NCBI GenBank assembly: GCA_038239485.1
Contig: JBBSET010000023.1
Location: forward strand, 1-53,090
Source: DASQEH01 sp038239485
Lineage (GTDB): Bacteria > Actinomycetota > Actinomycetes > Propionibacteriales > Nocardioidaceae
Direction of reading: 5' to 3'
Length of the DNA stretch: 53,090 bases
Made by a program: the position numbers and the translations under genes. The stretch's first letter is position 1. Every line of letters starts with the position of its first letter. The notes under the pieces are model-generated. The model was not told where the DNA came from and did no database searches. It worked only from the letters and a program-made list of their open reading frames with translations. Positions 18,082-27,020 of the stretch are shown piece after piece.

Positions 18082-18378
18082 ATGTGCCTCGGGATACCCG
18101 GACAGGTCGTCGAGATGGTCGAGGGGTACGGCGACCAGCTGGTTCTCGTCGACGTCGTCGGGGGCAGGAGCCGCGTCAACCTCGGCATGCTCGAGGACCA
18201 GCGCGTCTCGCCAGGTGAGTGGCTGTTGATCCACATGGGGTTCGCGGTCGAGCGGATCGACCAGGCACACGCCGACCGGGCGAGAGCGGGGCTGGAGATG
18301 ATGGGTCGCCGCCTCGACGACTCCGACCAGGCCCACGGGGCCGAGTTCGCGACGCAGCACGGGCTGCCCGCAGGATGA
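18082..18378 (+). CDS. hypC: Hydrogenase assembly chaperone HypC (first copy)
   Basis: 98-residue chaperone of the HypC/HupF family. C2 in MCLGIPG is the residue that binds the Fe(CN)2CO unit and HypD. GEWLLIHMGFAVERID is the conserved second strand. Its C-terminal 25 residues are variable. It starts one base after the protease gene and ends within the hypF start, so it may serve the large subunit with that protease. A second copy occurs at 20817. Confidence 0.92.
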   Translation: MCLGIPGQVVEMVEGYGDQLVLVDVVGGRSRVNLGMLEDQRVSPGEWLLIHMGFAVERIDQAHADRARAGLEMMGRRLDDSDQAHGAEFATQHGLPAG

Positions 18379-20741
18379 CCACGGTGCCGAGCAAGCCGCC
18401 AGACGCCCTGCCCGACCGGCTGCGGCGTCGTCTGGTCGTGCGCGGCGTCGTCCAGGGTGTGGGCTTTCGGCCGTTCGTGTACGTCACGGCGGCCGAGCTG
18501 TCACTGTCGGGGTCGGTGTGCAACGACTCGAGTGGCGTGGTCATCGAGGTCGAGGGAGCGGCCGACGCTGCCGAGGAGTTCGCCAGGCGGCTGACGGAGC
18601 GGCCGCCGCCGCTCGCGGTCGTCGAGTCGGTACAGGTGAGCGATCTGCCGGTGCAGGGCGGCACGGGATTCCGGATCGAGTCGTCGGCCCGCAACGGCGT
18701 CACCCGCACGCTCGCGTCACCCGATGTCGCCACCTGCGCGGACTGCCTGCGTGAGCTCGCCGACCCGGCCGACCGGCGGTACCGGCACCCCTTTATCACC
18801 TGCACGAACTGCGGCCCCCGGTTCACCATCATCACCGACCTCCCGTACGACCGGCCGGCCACCACGATGGCGGCGTTCGACATGTGCGCCGACTGCGCCG
18901 CGGAGTATCGCGACCCGGCCGACCGACGCTTCCACGCCCAGCCCATCGCCTGTCCCGGCTGCGGACCGCGACTCGAGCTGGTCCTGCACGACGAAAGTCG
19001 GCTGGGGCAACGCCGGCTCGGCGCCGGTGCCTTGCTGGAGGCTCGCCGGCTGGTCGCCGAGGGCGCGGTCGTCGCGGTCAAGGGCGTCGGCGGCTACCAC
19101 CTCGCCTGCGACGCTACGAACGCCGAGGCGGTGACGACACTGCGCAAGCGCAAGCGCCGCGGCGACAAGCCGTTCGCCGTGATGGTGCGCGACCTGGAGA
19201 CCGCGCGTGAGCTGGTCGACATCGACGCCGCCGAAGCGGACCTGCTCACCAGCCCACGGCGGCCGATCGTGCTGCTGGCCAGACGCTCCGGGCCAGCTTG
19301 CGCGCCGACTTGGAACGTCTCCGCGAGCGTGGCGCCAGGCAACCCCGACCTCGGGGTGATGCTGCCCTACACCCCGCTCCATACGCTCCTGCTGGGCCTC
19401 GACGGTGACGAGCCGGCGCTGCAGGCCCTGGTGCTGACGTCGGGCAACCTGGCCGGTGAGCCGATCGCCTTCGACGACGACGACGCGCTACGACGCCTAG
19501 GGCCGCTGGCCGACGCCTGGCTGCGCCACGACCGAGCCATCCGCATCCCGTGCGACGACTCCGTCAGCCGGGTCGTCGACGGTGAGGAGATGCCGGTCCG
19601 TCGTTCGCGCGGGTACGCCCCGCTGCCGGTGGCGCTACCCGTCGCCGTGGGTCCCACACTCGCGGTGGGCGCCGACCTGAAGAACACCTGCTGTGTCGCC
19701 GAGGGCCGGTACGCCTGGCTCAGCCAGCACATCGGGGACATGGACGACCTGGCCACGCTGGAGGCCTTCGCGGCGACCGAGCAGCACCTCGAACGCCTCA
19801 CCGGGGTGCGTCCGGCGATGGTGGTCGCGGACCGGCACCCGGGCTACCGGTCCGTTGGCTGGGCCCGGGCCAACCGCGGTGAGCGGCCGCTGCGGACCGT
19901 CCAGCACCACCACGCTCACGTGGCGGCCGTGATGGCCGAGCACGGGCTGGACGGCTCCGAGCCGGTCATCGGCGTGTCGTTCGACGGGACCGGCTACGGC
20001 GACGACGGCGCTGTCTGGGGCGGGGAGGTGCTGCTGGCCGACTACAAGGGCTTCCGGCGCTTCGCTCGGCTCGGCTACGTTCCGCTGCCCGGCGGGGACG
20101 CGGCCGTCCAGCGTCCTTACCGGATGGCGCTTGCTCATCTCGCCGCGGCTGGGATCGACTGGGACGCCGACCTTCCCCCGGTCGCAGCCTGTCCGCCGGC
20201 CGAGCGGGAGGTGCTCCGGCACCAGGTCCGGACCGGGTTCGGGTGCGTGCCGACCTCGAGCGTCGGGCGGCTGTTCGACGCGGTGGCCTCGCTGGCCGGG
20301 GTGTGCCAGCTTGTCGACTACGAGGCGCAGGCCGCGATCGAGCTCGAGGCGGCCGGCCGGGGCGCGACGGCGGACGAGACCGGCTACCCACTCTCACCGC
20401 TAGCGCGGACCGACGCGGACGGACCGTGGGTCGCCGACCCGTCCGGCCTGGTCCGCGCTGTCGTGGCCGACGTCCGGGCGGGGGAGTCCGCGGCGACCGT
20501 GAGCCGGCGGTTCCACGCGGGGCTGGTGGGATTCGCCCGGCGGGCTGCCTGCTCGGCCCGCGACGAGGCCGGTCTGCAGACGGTCGCACTCACCGGCGGC
20601 GTCTTCCAGAATGCGACGCTGCTGTCGGCGACGAGGCGGGCCCTACGAGCCGACGGCTTCACGGTGTTGTGCCATCGCCTGGTCCCCCCGAACGACGGAG
20701 GGCTGGCCCTCGGCCAGGTACTGGTCGGTGCCGCGGGATGA
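18375..20741 (+). CDS. hypF: Carbamoyltransferase HypF
   Basis: 788-residue enzyme that makes the thiocyanate precursor of the cyanide ligands from carbamoyl phosphate. Domain order: acylphosphatase (RGVVQGVGFRPF, about 22-35), two CxxC-x18-CxxC zinc fingers (CADC..CTNC and CADC..CPGC), a YrdC-like domain (KGVGGYHLACDA, RRPIVLL) and a Kae1-like domain with HHHAHVAAVMAEHG. ATG at 18375 overlaps the hypC stop (ATGA). Full length for the family. Confidence 0.95.
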   Translation: MTTVPSKPPDALPDRLRRRLVVRGVVQGVGFRPFVYVTAAELSLSGSVCNDSSGVVIEVEGAADAAEEFARRLTERPPPLAVVESVQVSDLPVQGGTGFRIESSARNGVTRTLASPDVATCADCLRELADPADRRYRHPFITCTNCGPRFTIITDLPYDRPATTMAAFDMCADCAAEYRDPADRRFHAQPIACPGCGPRLELVLHDESRLGQRRLGAGALLEARRLVAEGAVVAVKGVGGYHLACDATNAEAVTTLRKRKRRGDKPFAVMVRDLETARELVDIDAAEADLLTSPRRPIVLLARRSGPACAPTWNVSASVAPGNPDLGVMLPYTPLHTLLLGLDGDEPALQALVLTSGNLAGEPIAFDDDDALRRLGPLADAWLRHDRAIRIPCDDSVSRVVDGEEMPVRRSRGYAPLPVALPVAVGPTLAVGADLKNTCCVAEGRYAWLSQHIGDMDDLATLEAFAATEQHLERLTGVRPAMVVADRHPGYRSVGWARANRGERPLRTVQHHHAHVAAVMAEHGLDGSEPVIGVSFDGTGYGDDGAVWGGEVLLADYKGFRRFARLGYVPLPGGDAAVQRPYRMALAHLAAAGIDWDADLPPVAACPPAEREVLRHQVRTGFGCVPTSSVGRLFDAVASLAGVCQLVDYEAQAAIELEAAGRGATADETGYPLSPLARTDADGPWVADPSGLVRAVVADVRAGESAATVSRRFHAGLVGFARRAACSARDEAGLQTVALTGGVFQNATLLSATRRALRADGFTVLCHRLVPPNDGGLALGQVLVGAAG

Positions 20742-20816
20742 CCGGTCGACGTTCGACGGACAGGTCGACGGATAAACGGACAAGGAGTCACGAATGAGAA
20801 GAGAAGGGACGATCCC

Positions 20817-21113
20817 ATGTGCCTAGCCGTACCGGGGCGGGTGGTCAGCCTCGAGGAACGAGACGACACCCAGATGGCCGAGGTGGACTTCGGCGGTCTG
20901 CGCAAGGAGGTCTGCATGGAGTACATCCCGGACGTGAGGATCGGCGAGTACGTCGTCGTGCACGTCGGCTTCGCGATCCAGCGCCTCGACGAGCAGTCGG
21001 CCATCGACACGCTGGCCAACTTCGAGAAGATGGGCATCCTCGAGGAGGAGTTCGGGGACGGCTTCGCGCTGGCGGCCAAGCAGGCAGGGCTCACGAGGGA
21101 AGAGGTCTCATGA
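20817..21113 (+). CDS. hypC: Hydrogenase assembly chaperone HypC (second copy)
   Basis: 98-residue HypC family protein with C2 in MCLAVPGRV and GEYVVVHVGFAIQRLD. It differs clearly from the first copy in the middle and the tail. The stop overlaps the hypD ATG, as for HypC partners of HypD. It is therefore the likelier HypD partner in Fe(CN)2CO assembly, while the first copy may act on the large subunit (inference). A 75-base gap after hypF precedes it. Confidence 0.92.
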   Translation: MCLAVPGRVVSLEERDDTQMAEVDFGGLRKEVCMEYIPDVRIGEYVVVHVGFAIQRLDEQSAIDTLANFEKMGILEEEFGDGFALAAKQAGLTREEVS

Positions 21114-22219
21114 AGTATCTTGACGAGTTCAGCAACCCCGACCTGGCCAAGCGGCTGCTCGACCAGATCCACGCGGCCACCACCCGGCCCTGGGCGATCA
21201 TGGAGGTCTGCGGCGGCCAGACGCACTCGATCATCCGGCACGGCATCGACCAGCTGCTCCCCGACGAGATCGAGATGATCCACGGCCCCGGCTGCCCGGT
21301 GTGCGTGACGCCGCTCGAGATCATCGACAAGGCACTGGCCATCGCGGCCCGTCCGGACGTGATCTTCTGCTCGTTCGGCGACATGCTCCGAGTGCCCGGC
21401 AGCAGCCGTGACCTGTTCCGGATCAAGAGCGAGGGCGGCGACATCCGGGTCGTCTACTCGCCTCTCGACGCCCTCAAGCTGGCCCGCGAGAACCCCGACA
21501 AGCAGGTCGTCTTCTTCGGGATCGGGTTCGAGACGACCGCGCCGGCCAACGCGATGACGGTCTACCAGGCCAAGCGGCTCGGTATCGAGAACTTCTCGCT
21601 GCTGGTGTCGCACGTGCTCGTCCCCCCGGCGATCGCCGCGATCATGGAGTCCCCGACCTGCAGGGTGCAGGCGTTCCTCGCCGCCGGCCACGTATGCAGC
21701 GTGATGGGCACGCACGAGTACCCGCCGTTGGCCGAGAAGTACGACGTCCCGATAGTCGTCACAGGGTTCGAGCCGCTCGACATCCTGGAAGGTATCCGGC
21801 GTACGGTGCTGCAGCTCGAATCCGGCCGCCACGAGCTCGAGAACGCGTACGCACGCGCGGTCACGGCCGACGGCAACACCGCCGCGATGGCGATGCTGCG
21901 CGACGTCTTCGAGGTCACCGACCGGGCCTGGCGGGGGATCGGGATGATCCCTCAGAGTGGCTGGCGGCTGGCAGAGAAGTACCGCCACTACGACGCCGAG
22001 CACCGCTTCGACGTGGCGTCGATGCACACCGACGAGTCGTCGATCTGCCGATCGGGTGAGGTGCTGCAGGGCATGATCAAGCCGCACGAGTGCGAGGCTT
22101 TCGGGCGGGAGTGCACCCCGCGGAACCCACTCGGCGCGACCATGGTCTCATCGGAGGGCGCCTGCGCGGCGTACTACCTCTACCGCCGCCTCGAGCTCGT
22201 GGAGCCGGCCCATGCCTGA
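21110..22219 (+). CDS. hypD: Hydrogenase iron-ligand assembly protein HypD
   Basis: 369-residue Fe-S protein at the centre of Fe(CN)2CO assembly. C34 in MEVCGGQTHS and GPGCPVCVTP (C62, C65) are the redox and iron-binding cysteines. The C-terminal [4Fe-4S] ligands are in the region CRSGEVLQG, HECEAFG and RECTPRNP. Length and order are normal. Starts inside the hypC stop; its last codons overlap hypE by eight bases. Confidence 0.95.
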   Translation: MKYLDEFSNPDLAKRLLDQIHAATTRPWAIMEVCGGQTHSIIRHGIDQLLPDEIEMIHGPGCPVCVTPLEIIDKALAIAARPDVIFCSFGDMLRVPGSSRDLFRIKSEGGDIRVVYSPLDALKLARENPDKQVVFFGIGFETTAPANAMTVYQAKRLGIENFSLLVSHVLVPPAIAAIMESPTCRVQAFLAAGHVCSVMGTHEYPPLAEKYDVPIVVTGFEPLDILEGIRRTVLQLESGRHELENAYARAVTADGNTAAMAMLRDVFEVTDRAWRGIGMIPQSGWRLAEKYRHYDAEHRFDVASMHTDESSICRSGEVLQGMIKPHECEAFGRECTPRNPLGATMVSSEGACAAYYLYRRLELVEPAHA

Positions 22220-23276
22220 CACCGACCGGCCGAGCTTCGACGGCTGGGTGTGCCCGGTCCCGCTGCGGGACTCGCCGGCGATCGTGATGGGCCACGGCGG
22301 CGGGGGGGCGATGTCAGCGGAGCTGGTCGAGCATCTGTTCCTACCGGCTTACGGCGACGCGGCCGACGCCGAGATGGGCGACTCGGCTGTGGTGTCGGTC
22401 GCGGGGGGGCGGCTCGCCTTCTCGACCGACTCGTACGTCGTGAGGCCGCTGTTCTTCCCTGGAGGCAGTATCGGCGACCTCGCGGTCAATGGGACGGTCA
22501 ACGATCTGGCCATGTCGGGAGCCACCCCGCTGGTGCTGTCGACCGCCTACATCCTGGAGGAGGGCACGGCGCTGTCGGAGCTGGGCCGGGTGGCCGAGGC
22601 CGTGGGAGCTGCGGCGCGGTTCGCGGGTGTGCGTCTCGTGACCGGGGACACCAAGGTGGTCGACGCCGGTCACGGGGATGGCGTCTTCATCAACACCGCA
22701 GGCATCGGTGTGCTCGCCGACGGGGTCGACATCCGGCCCGACCGGGCCAGGCCGGGTGATGTGGTCATCGTCAGCGGCGACATCGGCGTCCATGGCATCG
22801 CCGTGATGAGCTGCCGCGAGGGGCTCGAGTTCGGCACGGCGGTCGAGAGCGACAGCGCCCCGCTCAACGGGCTGGTTGCGGCCATGGTTGCGACCGGAGG
22901 CGACATCAAGGTGCTGCGCGACCCCACCCGCGGTGGCGTCGCCGCGTCCCTGAACGAGATCGCCAAGGCGTCGCGCGTCGGCGTCAGCATCGTCGAGCGG
23001 GACCTGCCGATCCCCCAGCCGGTCCAGGACGCCTGCGGGCTGCTGGGGTTGGACCCGCTCTACGTCGCGAACGAGGGCAAGCTGCTGGCCTTCGTCGCTC
23101 CCGGCGACGTCGAGGCGGTGCTCAGCGCGATGCGGGGGCACGAGCTGGGCAAGTCCGCCGCTGTGATCGGCGTCTGCGTCGAGGAGCACCCGGGCATGGT
23201 GGTCGCGCGAACCGCACTGGGCGGCACCCGGGTCGTCGACCTCCCGGTAGGCGAGCAGCTGCCGCGGATCTGCTGA
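22212..23276 (+). CDS. hypE: Hydrogenase cyanide-ligand dehydratase HypE
   Basis: 354-residue ATP-dependent dehydratase of the PurM/AIR synthase fold. It converts the thiocarboxamide on its C-terminal Cys to thiocyanate. The chain ends PRIC, with C354 as the carrier. Other family segments: GHGGGGAMSAELVEHLF, TGDTKVV, DPTRGGVAASLNEIA and NEGKLLA. Overlaps hypD by eight bases. The following gene starts directly after its stop. Confidence 0.95.
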   Translation: MPDTDRPSFDGWVCPVPLRDSPAIVMGHGGGGAMSAELVEHLFLPAYGDAADAEMGDSAVVSVAGGRLAFSTDSYVVRPLFFPGGSIGDLAVNGTVNDLAMSGATPLVLSTAYILEEGTALSELGRVAEAVGAAARFAGVRLVTGDTKVVDAGHGDGVFINTAGIGVLADGVDIRPDRARPGDVVIVSGDIGVHGIAVMSCREGLEFGTAVESDSAPLNGLVAAMVATGGDIKVLRDPTRGGVAASLNEIAKASRVGVSIVERDLPIPQPVQDACGLLGLDPLYVANEGKLLAFVAPGDVEAVLSAMRGHELGKSAAVIGVCVEEHPGMVVARTALGGTRVVDLPVGEQLPRIC

Positions 23277-24029
23277 ATGGTCACCTCACCGCTGAGGCGA
23301 CCGACCGACCCCGGCGACGTGCTGTTCGCCCGCTACGCCTTCCCGCCGAACGAGCTCGGTTACTGCGGCCCCGTGGACGCGGGGGTGCTCCTGAGCCACG
23401 CCTCCAGCCGTGTGGGCGATCCCGGCATGGCGGAGCGGGCCAGGAGATTCGACGGGGCCTGGCCCTATCTCGAGGTGATAGCGGCCGCGACCGGGATCGG
23501 CGACCCCCTCGACCCGCGGGTGGTCGAGGCCTACTGGGTCGGCAACGACCTGCTCGACACGGTGGGTGCCGCGGAGCTCCTGGGCGCGCTCCGGGAGAGG
23601 TTCGCCGGCCAGGTCGGCGGTTTCTGGAGCCGGGTGACGCCGGCCGACGGTCCGCTGGCGCACCACAGCTTCCAGGTGCTCGCGGTGTACCCCTGGGTCG
23701 GTCTCCTCCGCACCGGCAGCCCGGTGCCGTTGTCGGTGCTGGACCGCTGCCGGATCCGCTGGGGCACGGTGCTCGGCCTCGACGGGGACCACGCCAGCGT
23801 CTCGTCGCGGCCGCTCGTCTGGCACGACGGCAGGCTGGGCCTGGGAGCCGAGCGGGAGGAGCGGGTGCGCTGGGCGGCCGACGGCCGGTCCCTTCCGTCC
23901 GGGCTCGCCGAGGGCGACGTGGTGTCACTGCACTGGGACTGGGTCTGCGACCGGATCAGCACCGACCAGGCGGCCGCGCTGCAGGACCGCAGCGCGCACC
24001 AGCTGGACCTCGCCAACCGCTATGCCTGA
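23277..24029 (+). CDS. DUF6390 family hydrogenase-cluster protein
   Basis: 250-residue protein that starts on the base after the hypE stop and closes the hydrogenase operon. It has FARYAFPPNELGYCGPVD near residue 17, as in DUF6390. A His-rich HHSFQVLAVYPWVG lies in the middle and LHWDWVCDRIS near the end. No signal peptide or membrane helix. Function unknown; conserved association with hyp genes suggests a maturation or quality-control role (inference). Confidence 0.75.
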   Translation: MVTSPLRRPTDPGDVLFARYAFPPNELGYCGPVDAGVLLSHASSRVGDPGMAERARRFDGAWPYLEVIAAATGIGDPLDPRVVEAYWVGNDLLDTVGAAELLGALRERFAGQVGGFWSRVTPADGPLAHHSFQVLAVYPWVGLLRTGSPVPLSVLDRCRIRWGTVLGLDGDHASVSSRPLVWHDGRLGLGAEREERVRWAADGRSLPSGLAEGDVVSLHWDWVCDRISTDQAAALQDRSAHQLDLANRYA

Positions 24030-24041
24030 GCTGGTCGGCTC

Positions 24042-25616
24042 TCAGCTGTCGCACGGCCCTACCGTCGCGGGCAATGACCTGCGCGTGTCGTCCAGCTGGA
24101 AGACCTGGTGGCCGCAGATGTCGGCCACCCTGCGGTAGTGAGCCGACAGCGCGGTCCGCAGGGTTTGAGCGGGACCGCTGCCGAGCAGCTCGAAGGGCTG
24201 CCACTCGACCACCCAGGTGGGGGCCTGCCGCCCGGCCAGCGTCGCGCTCAGCTGCAGCAGCTCGGGGTCCATCACGCGTGTCGGCAGGGTCCAGAGATGC
24301 TGGTACGCCGGGCGCAGTCCGGTCGGCTCGACAAGATTCGCGATGCCGAACGTCATCATCAACGAGTCCGTCGGTCGTGCGGCCGCCTGGATCCAGGTCT
24401 CGAACGCGACCGCCCGCGTCGACGGCTGAGGCGTAAGGGTCGCCGCGTCAGCTGTCACGACAACGGCGGACACGATCACGAACCCCAGGCCGAGCCGGGC
24501 CCAGAGCAGCGCCCTCCCGCCAGCCGACACCGCCAGCGTTCCGCTCGCGAGACAGGCGGTCGCGAGCACCAGTGACGGTGCCAGCTGGAGAAGGTAGTGC
24601 CGGTAGTAGTTGCCGCCCAGCGCGACGCCGACCACCTCGAAGGCCAACGTCGTGGCCGCCGCGATCACAAGCGGGTCGAGTCGACCCCGCTCGCGATACA
24701 CGAGGACCACGAAGACACCGAAGACGATGGCGAGCGCGAGCATGCCGCTCGCGACAGCCGAGACCTCCAGCCCGCGCAGCCGGTCGGCCGGGATCAGGTC
24801 CTGACCGTGCAGCACCCCGAGTACCCTCCACCGGAAGCCGTACATCACGAACCAGAGGTCCCCGACCCCCGTCGCCCACCCCACAGCCCAGACGACGGCG
24901 GCCGCCGCGGGTAGCGCCGCGCCGGCGACGAAGGCACCGAGGAGCCGGGCGGCCGCTCGAACCGGCCGGGGCCCGGTGACGACCGATGCGGCGAGGAGCG
25001 TCACGGCGAAGACGAGCGCATCCAGGAAGTTCTGTTTGACCAGGACCGCCGAAGCGGCGAGGACGCCGGCAGCCAGGGCGTACAGCGCCGGAGCGAAGCG
25101 GGCCCCACGAGAGGGCCTCGTCGCGGCCAGCATCAGCGTGCAGCTGATCACGACCAGCGGGGCGGCGAGCAGCTCGCCGTCCACCTCGGCCGCGCCGAGC
25201 AGTGGAGAGGAGCCGAGCGCCGCGGCGACGAAGGCAGCCCAGCTAGCCGCGCGGCATCCTCCGACCAACCAGCCGGCCCAGCCGGCCGAGACCACCATGG
25301 CGACGACGACTGCCAGCCCGATCAGCCTCAGTGCGTCGATGCCGCCCAGTGCGTCGGCGAGCCGGAAGACCGCCAGGAGCAGGGGCGGCCGGTCGACGAA
25401 GAGGCCACCGTAGAGATAGCGTCCCCCGCTACCCCAGTAGTGCGCGACCAGCAGGTATCCGCCCTCGTCGGGGTAGATCGGCACGCCGATCAGCGGAAGG
25501 CGAAGGGCTACGGTGAGGAGAACCGCGAGCCCGACGGGCAGCCACGGGAGGCGACCCACGACCCGGTCCCTGAGCCGATGCCGGGTGGCAGCCGCCGTGC
25601 CGCCAACCTCTGACAT
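24042..25616 (-). CDS. Glycosyltransferase-39-like polytopic membrane protein
   Basis: 524-residue membrane protein with about 10-12 helices. Early in the chain, VPIYPDEGGYLLVAHYW has the Asp-Glu pair typical of GT-C/ArnT-PMT enzymes, and FVDRPPLLLAVFRLAD is the usual next loop. A soluble C-terminal domain starts near residue 415. Such enzymes transfer sugars from lipid carriers on the outer face of the membrane. Start set at ATG 25616 (MSEVGG); a longer N terminus is possible but would run toward the divergent gene. The substrate cannot be told. Confidence 0.75.
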   Translation of the reverse strand: MSEVGGTAAATRHRLRDRVVGRLPWLPVGLAVLLTVALRLPLIGVPIYPDEGGYLLVAHYWGSGGRYLYGGLFVDRPPLLLAVFRLADALGGIDALRLIGLAVVVAMVVSAGWAGWLVGGCRAASWAAFVAAALGSSPLLGAAEVDGELLAAPLVVISCTLMLAATRPSRGARFAPALYALAAGVLAASAVLVKQNFLDALVFAVTLLAASVVTGPRPVRAAARLLGAFVAGAALPAAAAVVWAVGWATGVGDLWFVMYGFRWRVLGVLHGQDLIPADRLRGLEVSAVASGMLALAIVFGVFVVLVYRERGRLDPLVIAAATTLAFEVVGVALGGNYYRHYLLQLAPSLVLATACLASGTLAVSAGGRALLWARLGLGFVIVSAVVVTADAATLTPQPSTRAVAFETWIQAAARPTDSLMMTFGIANLVEPTGLRPAYQHLWTLPTRVMDPELLQLSATLAGRQAPTWVVEWQPFELLGSGPAQTLRTALSAHYRRVADICGHQVFQLDDTRRSLPATVGPCDS

Positions 25617-25706
25617 GAACGCAGTCGCCTCAGCCGTCGAAGGAGTCGCCTCAGCCACGCATCGTACCCTCGCCACGGCTCGAAACATCGTCGTTAGGCT
25701 GGGGTC

Positions 25707-26474
25707 ATGACCGCGGCCGAATGGGGACTCCTCGCGTCGGCCTTCCTCGCGTCCTTCGTGGAGTGCGTGGAGGCGCTGACGATCGTGCTCGCCATGGGCG
25801 TCACCCGCGGCTGGCGGTCCGCGTTGGCCGGCACCCTGGCCGCTTTGGTTGCGCTCGCGGTGTTCACGACCGCTGCCGGGTACGCGCTCACCAGCTGGCT
25901 CCCCACCGCGGCGCTGCAGCTCGTCATCGGGGGTCTGCTCCTGATCTTCGGGCTGCAGTGGATGCGCAAGGCCGTCCTCCGATCGGCAGGGCTCAAGTCT
26001 GAGCACGACGAGCAGGCGATCTACGAGGAGCAGCGGGCGGCCGCCGAGGGCTCACCGGACAGCACCATCCTCGGGGTGGACGCCTTCGGCTTCCTGGTGT
26101 CGGCGAAGTCGGTGTTCCTCGAGGGTGTCGAAGTGGTCTTCATCGTCTTGACCTTCGGGCTCAACGCGGGCAACGTGCCACTGGCCGCCGCCGGCGGCTT
26201 CGCCGCAGCGATCGTTGTCGCCTCGCTCGGCCTCGCCGTCCATCGCCCGCTGGCGACCGTCCCGGAGAACACCCTCAAGTACGTCGTCGGGCTGATGCTG
26301 GTCAGCTTCGGGACCTTCTGGTCCATGGAGGGACTCGGAATCTTCACCGACTCCGGCCACAGCCTGCACTGGCCGGGTGGCGATTGGGCGATCCTGGCGC
26401 TGCTGGCCTTCTGGATCGGATGGTCGCGGTTGCTCATCATCCGGCTGCCCGCGCACGCCGTCACGAGGCGCTGA
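25707..26474 (+). CDS. COG4280-like membrane protein with duplicated ExxE motif
   Basis: 255-residue polytopic membrane protein of about seven helices. It contains two related segments, FVECVEALTIVLAMG (residues 17-31) and FLEGVEVVFIVLTFG (about 137-151), each with ExxE inside a helix. The two halves look like an internal duplication, as in cation/metal transporters. No proven substrate. It lies between an unrelated membrane protein and a small membrane protein, 1.7 kb from the nickel-dependent hydrogenase genes; a metal-transport role is only a suggestion. Confidence 0.7.
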   Translation: MTAAEWGLLASAFLASFVECVEALTIVLAMGVTRGWRSALAGTLAALVALAVFTTAAGYALTSWLPTAALQLVIGGLLLIFGLQWMRKAVLRSAGLKSEHDEQAIYEEQRAAAEGSPDSTILGVDAFGFLVSAKSVFLEGVEVVFIVLTFGLNAGNVPLAAAGGFAAAIVVASLGLAVHRPLATVPENTLKYVVGLMLVSFGTFWSMEGLGIFTDSGHSLHWPGGDWAILALLAFWIGWSRLLIIRLPAHAVTRR

Positions 26475-26489
26475 CCTGGAGGCGGTGAC

Positions 26490-26708
26490 ATGAGGGTGCT
26501 GCGGGTGCTGTGGGAGTTCGGCGTCGACTTCGTCATCGGCGACGACCCCAAGATCGCCATCGCGGTCGTGCTGTCGCTGGCGTTGGCGGCTGTGCTGCTG
26601 GTCACCGGTGTGCTCAGCGGGCCGGCCGTCACCGTGGTCGGCGCGGCGGCTGTTGTCGTCACCTTCACGGTCAGCCTTGTCGTCGACATCCGCGGCGGCA
26701 TTCGGTGA
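26490..26708 (+). CDS. Small two-helix membrane protein
   Basis: 72 residues with two hydrophobic segments (about 22-40 and 45-64) and charged ends. ATG lies 15 bases after the preceding stop with GGAGG upstream, so it is co-transcribed with the COG4280-like gene. No family recognised; a partner of that membrane protein is plausible. Confidence 0.65.
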   Translation: MRVLRVLWEFGVDFVIGDDPKIAIAVVLSLALAAVLLVTGVLSGPAVTVVGAAAVVVTFTVSLVVDIRGGIR

Positions 26709-26729
26709 GGCTGATCCGATGAAGGCCCG

Positions 26730-27014
26730 GTGACGCCGGGGGGTGTCACGGTGGCGATCCGTGGCGACGAGATCCGGCTCGGTCAGTTCCTGAAGCTGGC
26801 CGACGCCGTGGACCAGGGTGGCGACGTGAAAGCACTGTTGGCAACCAGGGCGGTCAGCGTCAACGGCGAGATCGAGACGCGGCGTGGCCGCCAGCTCCAC
26901 GTCGGCGACACGGTCGGCGTCGGATACGTCGCCTACACCGTCACAGCGCCCACCCCCACCCCGGCCGAGGAGCCAGGTTCTTCCGTCGAGGAGCCAGGTT
27001 CTTCGCAGGACTGA
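26730..27014 (+). CDS. S4-domain RNA-binding protein (YaaA-like)
   Basis: 94-residue protein. Residues about 14-75 form an S4 RNA-binding domain: IRLGQFLKLAD, VKALLATRAVSVNGEIETRRGRQL, VGDTV. The tail is Pro/Glu-rich and ends in a direct repeat (EEPGSS twice, copied in the DNA). The start is uncertain: GTG at 26730, or later GTG codons at 26745 and 26751. YaaA/RlbA-type S4 proteins bind ribosomal RNA; the exact role here is unknown. Confidence 0.75.
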   Translation: MTPGGVTVAIRGDEIRLGQFLKLADAVDQGGDVKALLATRAVSVNGEIETRRGRQLHVGDTVGVGYVAYTVTAPTPTPAEEPGSSVEEPGSSQD

Positions 27015-27020
27015 CGCGCC

